NCBI GenBank assembly: GCA_030617005.1 | Contig: JAUWWH010000019.1 | Location: 1-8,618, forward strand | Reading direction: 5' to 3' | From: Candidatus Bathyarchaeota archaeon | Lineage (GTDB): Archaea; Thermoproteota; Bathyarchaeia; RBG-16-48-13; GCA-020355125 | Length of the DNA stretch: 8,618 nt | Shown: piece by piece, positions 6,292-8,618 of the stretch | How the letters are laid out: every line of letters starts with the position of its first letter | How positions within the stretch are numbered: position 1 is the first letter of the stretch | Made by a program: the position numbers and the translations under genes | The notes under the pieces: generated by a model | The model's database searches: none | The model's input: only the letters and a program-made list of their open reading frames with translations | Told to the model about the DNA's origin: nothing

Positions 6292-6711
6292 ATGACACTA
6301 AAACTGCAATTAATTGAAAATGAAAGAATAATCTTTCAAATCCCCATTTCCCCAATCGACTGGTCTAGAGACGAATTAGTACACTATCTGGACGCATTCG
6401 AAGCCAATTTCGCACGCTACTCCAAACTATTCAACGCACTATCTAATGAGACACGCTTGAGGATGATGAAACATATCATTGAGAAAAAGAATCGAACCAT
6501 CACCTTCACCGATTTCATGAGAGAGCTCAACCTCAACCCCAAACTCGTCTGGGAAAACACTAAGAAGCTGCAAGAAGGTGGATTAGTAGTGAAAGTGGGT
6601 CGTGGCAGATACCAGTGCTCTAAACTTGGAGAGACCAGTTTCATTATGATTAGCCTCGCATTTAGAAAACTTCTCCAAGCATTAGAAGAAACAGAAAATT
6701 TAAGGAGGTGA
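6292..6711 (+). CDS. ArsR-like winged helix-turn-helix regulator
   Basis: This 139-residue protein has an ArsR-type winged helix-turn-helix at about residues 44-115: LFNALSNETRLRMMKHI is the classic opening, FTDFMRELNLNPKLVWENTK contains the recognition helix, and GLVVKVGRGRYQCS is the wing. Before it is a short N-terminal segment (ENERIIFQIPISPIDW) and a helix; after it a C-terminal helix (FRKLLQALEE) probably used for dimer contact. There is only one cysteine (Cys109), so the metal sites of ArsR/SmtB sensors are absent; it may sense temperature, unfolded protein or another signal. It is the first gene of an operon with Hsp20 and TraB, and its stop codon lies inside the Hsp20 ribosome binding site, so translation is probably coupled. 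Pairing of such a regulator with Hsp20 suggests heat or stress control. The inverted repeats over its own promoter are its probable target. Confidence 0.88.
   Translation: MTLKLQLIENERIIFQIPISPIDWSRDELVHYLDAFEANFARYSKLFNALSNETRLRMMKHIIEKKNRTITFTDFMRELNLNPKLVWENTKKLQEGGLVVKVGRGRYQCSKLGETSFIMISLAFRKLLQALEETENLRR
6704..6711 (+). promoter_or_regulatory. Hsp20 ribosome binding site overlapping the regulator's stop codon
   Basis: GGAGGTGA is a perfect Shine-Dalgarno; its last three bases are the TGA stop of the regulator. It lies 10 bases before ATG 6722, across an A-rich spacer. Ribosomes finishing the regulator would be placed to start Hsp20. Confidence 0.75.
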
Positions 6712-6721
6712 AAAAAAGAAA

Positions 6722-7282
6722 ATGACAGCATTTTTTGATTTTAATGAGATATTTCAAGACTTCGACAAGATCATAAAGAGACTACAAGGATTTTATACTA
6801 TCGAACCGGAATTACAGAGTGGAAAACTCAAAGGTGGATGGGATATCAAACAGATTGATGAACCTAACCTCAAAGGTTACGTCATTAAAGGACACTTCTG
6901 GTCAGATCAACCAGTGAAACCTTACGACCCCTTTACCCCGGAGAATCCGTTTGAGCGACGACCTATATCTCGGAGATCCTTCAAACCCTCCACATTAACC
7001 TCCAAAGAGACTCGGGAACCCTTAACAGACATCTTTCAGGAAGAGAAAGCAATCAAGATCTATGTGGAACTACCAGGTGAAAAAAAAGACGACATTCAAT
7101 TTAATGTTATAAAGGGAAAGGTTGAGATTAAAGCAAAGAACTTTTATAAGATGATCCAAGTGCCACAGAACGTGGATATTGAAAAAGCCTCATCAAAGTA
7201 CAACAACGGAGTACTCGCAATAATCATTCCCAAGGATGAAACGATCTCTGAAAATGAAAAACGGAGAATAACTATCGACTAA
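6722..7282 (+). CDS. Hsp20 / alpha-crystallin small heat-shock protein
   Basis: This is an ATP-independent holdase chaperone that would bind unfolding proteins in the cytosol. The alpha-crystallin domain spans about residues 100-171: EPLTDIFQEEKAIKIYVELP starts the first strands, and GVLAIIIPK (163-171) is the G-V-L motif near the end. The tail holds an I-x-I motif (ITI, 183-185) used for assembling oligomers. The N-terminal part is about 100 residues, longer than in many archaeal Hsp20s, with FFDFNEIFQDFDKIIKRLQ and a segment GWDIKQIDEPNLKGYVIKG that reads like a folded element rather than a floppy arm. A Pro-rich linker (KPYDPFTPENPFERRP) joins the two. The start at ATG 6722 is fixed by the GGAGGTGA. 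It sits 10 bases after the regulator and 5-14 bases before TraB in one operon. At 186 residues it is complete. Confidence 0.88.
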   Translation: MTAFFDFNEIFQDFDKIIKRLQGFYTIEPELQSGKLKGGWDIKQIDEPNLKGYVIKGHFWSDQPVKPYDPFTPENPFERRPISRRSFKPSTLTSKETREPLTDIFQEEKAIKIYVELPGEKKDDIQFNVIKGKVEIKAKNFYKMIQVPQNVDIEKASSKYNNGVLAIIIPKDETISENEKRRITID

Positions 7283-7287
7283 CACAA

Positions 7288-8010
7288 GTGAATACAATGA
7301 TACAAATCTACGATACGGATTATAATAAGTATGTAGACCTCGTTGGGACCGCCCATTTCACTAAGCGTAGTCTCTACGATGCGTACGAAGCAATCGAATC
7401 ATTGAAACCTAAGGATGTTGCACTTGAACTAGACTGGAAACGCTTCACACAGCTAAACACTGCATGTCTCAATTGTCCAAGAGCACAGTCATGTAAAGGG
7501 ATCTGCGAATTTATCGGTGCTACCCAAGCCCTAGGGAACACAGACGCTAACATCTGGCTAATCGACATGACCGAACATGAGATACGTCACAGAATGAGAC
7601 GGAGAATGACCCCATTTGAACGATCTCGACGACGTATTCCACTACGATACTACACAGATGAGAACCCAGTATGGCTCTGGGAACAAGGTTTCAAAGAACA
7701 GGTTATCAACAATTCAAAACGACAGATCGAAAATGGAAGAAGATATTTTCCCTCTGTGTGGAGAGTTTTAATTGATGAACGGAACGCTTTAATGGCCACC
7801 AGACTCGCATCAATCACCTCCAAAGCTCTCGATGTAGGAAAAGAATCGAACATACTCACATTTGTTGGTGCTGTGCATGTTGAAGGAATAAGAGACTTAC
7901 TTCACCATCCACTTCAAATCAAAGATCATCTTCGAACATTAAACCTATCCTACACGGAACCAACCCTGATCAGACGAGTTGCCATCAAAGAAACTAATAC
8001 ACCCTTATAG
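7288..8010 (+). CDS. TraB/PrgY-family protein with a four-cysteine cluster
   Basis: This is a TraB/PrgY/GumN-like protein. The family is named after plasmid pheromone-shutdown proteins and is thought to include proteases, but the archaeal members have no settled role. It has the paired GxxH motifs: VGTAHFTKRSL (His23) near the N-terminus and VGAVHVEGI (His197) near the end; VALELDWKRF (Glu47) and DERNALMATRL (163-173) are the other conserved blocks. No membrane helices are seen, unlike many TraB proteins. Between the first motifs lies Cys60-x2-Cys63-x5-Cys69-x3-Cys73, a probable zinc or iron-sulfur site. A very basic stretch follows (RHRMRRRMTPFERSRRR, 100-116). The start is GTG 7288 (5 bases after Hsp20) or ATG 7297; AAGTGA just before the ATG is a weak Shine-Dalgarno, so ATG is a little preferred. 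It is the last gene of the operon. It ends TAG-TAA-TAG, three stops in a row. Confidence 0.85.
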   Translation: MNTMIQIYDTDYNKYVDLVGTAHFTKRSLYDAYEAIESLKPKDVALELDWKRFTQLNTACLNCPRAQSCKGICEFIGATQALGNTDANIWLIDMTEHEIRHRMRRRMTPFERSRRRIPLRYYTDENPVWLWEQGFKEQVINNSKRQIENGRRYFPSVWRVLIDERNALMATRLASITSKALDVGKESNILTFVGAVHVEGIRDLLHHPLQIKDHLRTLNLSYTEPTLIRRVAIKETNTPL

Positions 8011-8016
8011 TAATAG

Positions 8017-8201
8017 CTCGATTGTAGCATTGCTCTAGTTAATACAATCTACAAAATTGATTCAACCCCAATACAATTAGAGAGAAACATGTCGAAAAAA
8101 CTCTAGAAATCATTGAAAGAGCGTTAAAAGAGGTTGAAATAAATAACCCTTACCGCAGAAAAATAATTATCCTAAACACATCTTTTTTATTCCACGATTG
8201 A
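8017..8201 (+). pseudogene. Small frame-broken reading frame between traB-like gene and hisF
   Basis: Protein-like text crosses two plus-strand frames. ATG 8089 begins MSKK and then meets TAG 8104; the frame one base back continues TLEIIERALKEVEINNPYRR and KIIILNTSFLFHD to TGA 8199-8201. An A7 instead of the A6 run (8095-8100) would join them into about 37 codons. The ATG frame is also open upstream to 8017 (IDSTPIQLERN just before the ATG) but has no earlier start. I do not recognise it. It could be a small gene with a sequencing error, a site of slippage, or a remnant. The ribosome binding site is weak (gagag, 8080-8084). The rest of the gap to 8251 shows nothing firm. Confidence 0.33.
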
Positions 8202-8251
8202 ATTACTTTAACTTTAAGAAATTCGAGATAAAGAGTATGGAGACTTAAAAA

Positions 8252-8618
8252 ATGATGGTTATTAAGATCATGCCATGTCTTGACATGAAAGAAGGAAAAG
8301 TAGTAAAGGGTATCCAATTTGTCAACCTACAAGAGGCAGGAGACCCAGTAGTGAATGCTAAGTTCTATGATAAAGAAGGCGCAGACGAATTGGCAATCCT
8401 TGACATCTCCGCCACAATAGAAGGGCGAAAGACCAGGTTGAAGTGGGTGAAAGATGTCCTCACAGTCATAACCATACCTCTCACAGTAGGTGGCGGAATC
8501 TCCAGTATTGAGGATATGCAGCAACTCTTCATCCTCGGGGTCTGCAAAGTATCCATTAATACGGCTGCTGTGAAAAACCCAGAGTTGATCAAGGATGCTT
8601 CACAGCGCTTTGGACAGG
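8252..8618 (+). CDS. hisF: Imidazole glycerol phosphate synthase cyclase subunit HisF, 5' part
   Basis: HisF is the (beta-alpha)8-barrel subunit that takes ammonia from the HisH glutaminase and closes the imidazole ring in histidine synthesis, making IGP and AICAR (the purine intermediate). The first 122 of about 250 residues are present; the frame is open to the window's end. IMPCLDMKEGKVVKGIQF places the catalytic Asp at residue 11, as in Thermotoga HisF. DISAT (Asp51), LTVGGGI (phosphate-binding loop, Gly80-82) and KVSINTAAVKNPELI (Asn103) follow at matching positions. The second catalytic aspartate, near residue 130, lies past the edge. ATG 8252 was chosen over ATG 8255 because GGAG (8239-8242) is 9 bases ahead of it. 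No other his gene is visible in the window. Confidence 0.95.
   Translation, partial: MMVIKIMPCLDMKEGKVVKGIQFVNLQEAGDPVVNAKFYDKEGADELAILDISATIEGRKTRLKWVKDVLTVITIPLTVGGGISSIEDMQQLFILGVCKVSINTAAVKNPELIKDASQRFGQ

Noticed and set aside
1..8618. CRISPR arrays, insertion sequences and RNA genes
   Set aside because: No regular direct repeats with spacers, no transposase text or terminal repeats, and no complete tRNA or rRNA segment were seen.

Overview
The window looks archaeal. TATA-like boxes sit about 26 bases upstream of plausible transcription starts, there are strong GGAGGTGA ribosome binding sites, some genes start with TTG or GTG, and the gene set includes an F420-type luciferase-like oxidoreductase, an ArsR-like regulator next to an Hsp20, a TraB-family protein and a HisF. 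The DNA is AT-rich. An uncultivated lineage such as Bathyarchaeia, Thermoplasmata or an Asgard group would fit, but I cannot fix the taxon from sequence alone.

Layout. 244-1680 (+) is an intact cobalamin-binding-domain radical SAM enzyme. 1.7-5.44 kb is read on the minus strand and is mostly eroded: a short remnant (1718-1969); a head-GIN (DUF2807) surface or membrane-anchored protein with a lost start codon and two in-frame TAG codons (2130-2918); frame-broken remnants of the gene just upstream of it (2906-3212); one intact F420-dependent FGD/Adf-like oxidoreductase (3309-4295); and a membrane-anchored coiled-coil/transglutaminase-like protein interrupted by an in-frame TGA and by an out-of-phase A9 tract at its start (4412-5441). 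5442-5968 has no convincing gene.

5969-8010 is a compact, intact block. A small minus-strand protein ending in a charged helix (DUF5320-like) diverges from a three-gene plus-strand operon: ArsR-like winged-helix regulator, Hsp20 with an unusual long N-terminus, and a TraB/PrgY-family protein carrying a four-cysteine cluster. The 107-base divergent promoter holds two inverted repeats that coincide with the predicted transcription starts, so the regulator probably controls its own operon and perhaps the divergent gene. This is the most coherent candidate for a little-described system here, probably stress- or redox-related; that function is inference.

After the operon there is a small frame-broken reading frame (8017-8201), then the first 122 codons of hisF, which runs off the window.

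A recurring theme is near-intact coding sequence broken by single nonsense codons or one-base homopolymer changes. This may be real gene decay or uncorrected sequencing/assembly error, and the window alone cannot decide.
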